From: Deinococcus sp. QL22
GTDB lineage: Bacteria; Deinococcota; Deinococci; Deinococcales; Deinococcaceae
Assembly: GCF_023370075.1 (NCBI RefSeq)
Contig: NZ_CP097154.1
Coordinates: 124,001-188,000, forward strand
Length of the DNA: 64,000 nt
Direction: 5' to 3'
In this document: piece after piece, positions 63,426 through 64,000 of the stretch
How the letters are laid out: each line of letters begins with the position of its first letter
Position numbering within the stretch: position 1 is the first letter of the stretch
Program-made: the position numbers and the translations under genes
The notes under the pieces: model-generated
Databases searched by the model: none
Told to the model about the DNA's origin: nothing
What the model saw: only the letters and a program-made list of their open reading frames with translations

Positions 63426-63511
63426 ACTTGAAGGGTAGGAGAAACAAAACGGGCTAACCCCGAACGTGAAGTCAACCCGAATAATGTGAAGAATGGCTTA
63501 GGGGCCAGCGT

Positions 63512-64000
63512 TCAGGGAACCACCCGCTGACCTTCCGGTCCGTACTCGGCCAGCACGCGCTCTGCGACTTGCACGGCCAGACCTTCGCGGGCGAGGGCCA
63601 CCACTGCGCCGCCAAAGCCAGCGCCAGTCATGCGTGCGCCGAACACGTCTGGGTCGGCTTGTAGCAGGGCCACCAGCGTATCCACACGGGGCAGGGACAC
63701 GGCGTAATCGTCGCGCAAACTGGCGTGCGAGGCATTCATGAGTTGGCCGAACGCCACCGCGTCGGTGGTGGGCAGCAGGGCGGCCTGAACGCGGGCGTTT
63801 TCGCTGACCACGTGCCGCGCCCGGATTCGCAGCAGGTCGGGTAAGGTTTCGAGGCTTTGCAGGTCGGTCACGTCGCGCAACTGGGGCACACCCAGCAGGC
63901 GGCTGGCCTCCTCCACCTGTGCACGGCGTTCGTTGTACCCGCTCTCGGCCAGGCGGCGGGGCACGCCGGAATCGATGACCAGTACCTCTGCCCCTTCCGG
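63512..64000 (-). CDS. galK: galactokinase (C-terminal part)
   Basis: The frame is open to the window edge; about 162 codons of the C terminus are visible. [23 protein letters not shown] is the galactokinase signature around the sugar-phosphate site, [19 protein letters not shown] follows, and [16 protein letters not shown] is the GHMP-kinase C-terminal glycine motif. The enzyme phosphorylates galactose at C1 at the start of the Leloir pathway. The N-terminal half lies outside the window. Confidence 0.95.
   Translation of the reverse strand, partial: PEGAEVLVIDSGVPRRLAESGYNERRAQVEEASRLLGVPQLRDVTDLQSLETLPDLLRIRARHVVSENARVQAALLPTTDAVAFGQLMNASHASLRDDYAVSLPRVDTLVALLQADPDVFGARMTGAGFGGAVVALAREGLAVQVAERVLAEYGPEGQRVVP

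Noticed and set aside
1..64000. CRISPR arrays, rRNA and tRNA genes
   Set aside because: No regularly spaced repeats and no rRNA or tRNA signatures were seen on either strand.

Overview
The window looks like a chromosomal segment of a Deinococcus-type bacterium. It is GC-rich with dense, short-spaced operons. It carries KGG-repeat stress protein and Ter (tellurite/stress) genes, large GAF/PAS/GGDEF signalling proteins, and an IS701-like transposase relic. The genus is inferred from gene content and style only; no rRNA or other marker gene is present.

Layout. (1) 1-10749, signalling island: the 3' part of a PAS-GAF-GAF-GGDEF cyclase; a heavily broken PAS-GAF histidine kinase (2024-4353); a CheB-CheR-PAS fusion; a PAS histidine-kinase-like protein whose H-box histidine is glutamine; and a stand-alone CheB-like methylesterase. 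A KGG stress protein follows. (2) 11224-24126, purine salvage and breakdown: guanine deaminase, XdhC, XdhB, XdhA and glycerate kinase on the minus strand; malate synthase, allantoate amidohydrolase, allantoinase and ureidoglycine aminohydrolase on the plus strand with overlapping ends. Together they run from guanine/xanthine to ureides and on to glyoxylate. Urate oxidase and the steps right after it are not in the window. (3) 24189-28654, a five-gene ter operon (terB, terD, terA-like, terF-like, terZ/D-like). (4) 28888-31149, an oxidoreductase, a small frameshifted ORF and an aldo/keto reductase. (5) 32017-43060, a Pel/galactosaminogalactan-like exopolysaccharide locus. Its eight-gene minus-strand operon holds a 98-aa protein, PelF-type glycosyltransferase, multi-pass membrane protein, 4,6-dehydratase, nucleotidyltransferase, epimerase, Agd3-like deacetylase lipoprotein and GH114-like hydrolase. 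It converges on a second GH114 lipoprotein. A SARP-type regulator at 44052 diverges from it. (6) 46575-52584, a gene of unknown function followed by a compact five-gene module (ATP-grasp, PRTase-TRSP, HAD, StiP-type PRTase/PELOTA, HpcH/HpaI lyase). It matches the Ter-associated operon thought to make a nucleoside-like metabolite. (7) 52880-64000: an amino-acid ABC binding protein, an IS701-family transposase relic with a neighbouring small ORF, a GAF-GAF-GAF-PAS-GGDEF-EAL protein, two stress/membrane-associated proteins, a zinc alcohol dehydrogenase, a VOC dioxygenase-like protein and the C-terminal part of galactokinase.

The most interesting parts are the Pel-like locus with its fungal-Agd3-like deacetylase and paired GH114 enzymes, the split Ter system (structural genes and biosynthetic module about 19 kb apart), and the two neighbouring sensor kinases that have each lost the phospho-accepting histidine by different mutations. 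All function calls come from reading motifs by eye; no database search was run.
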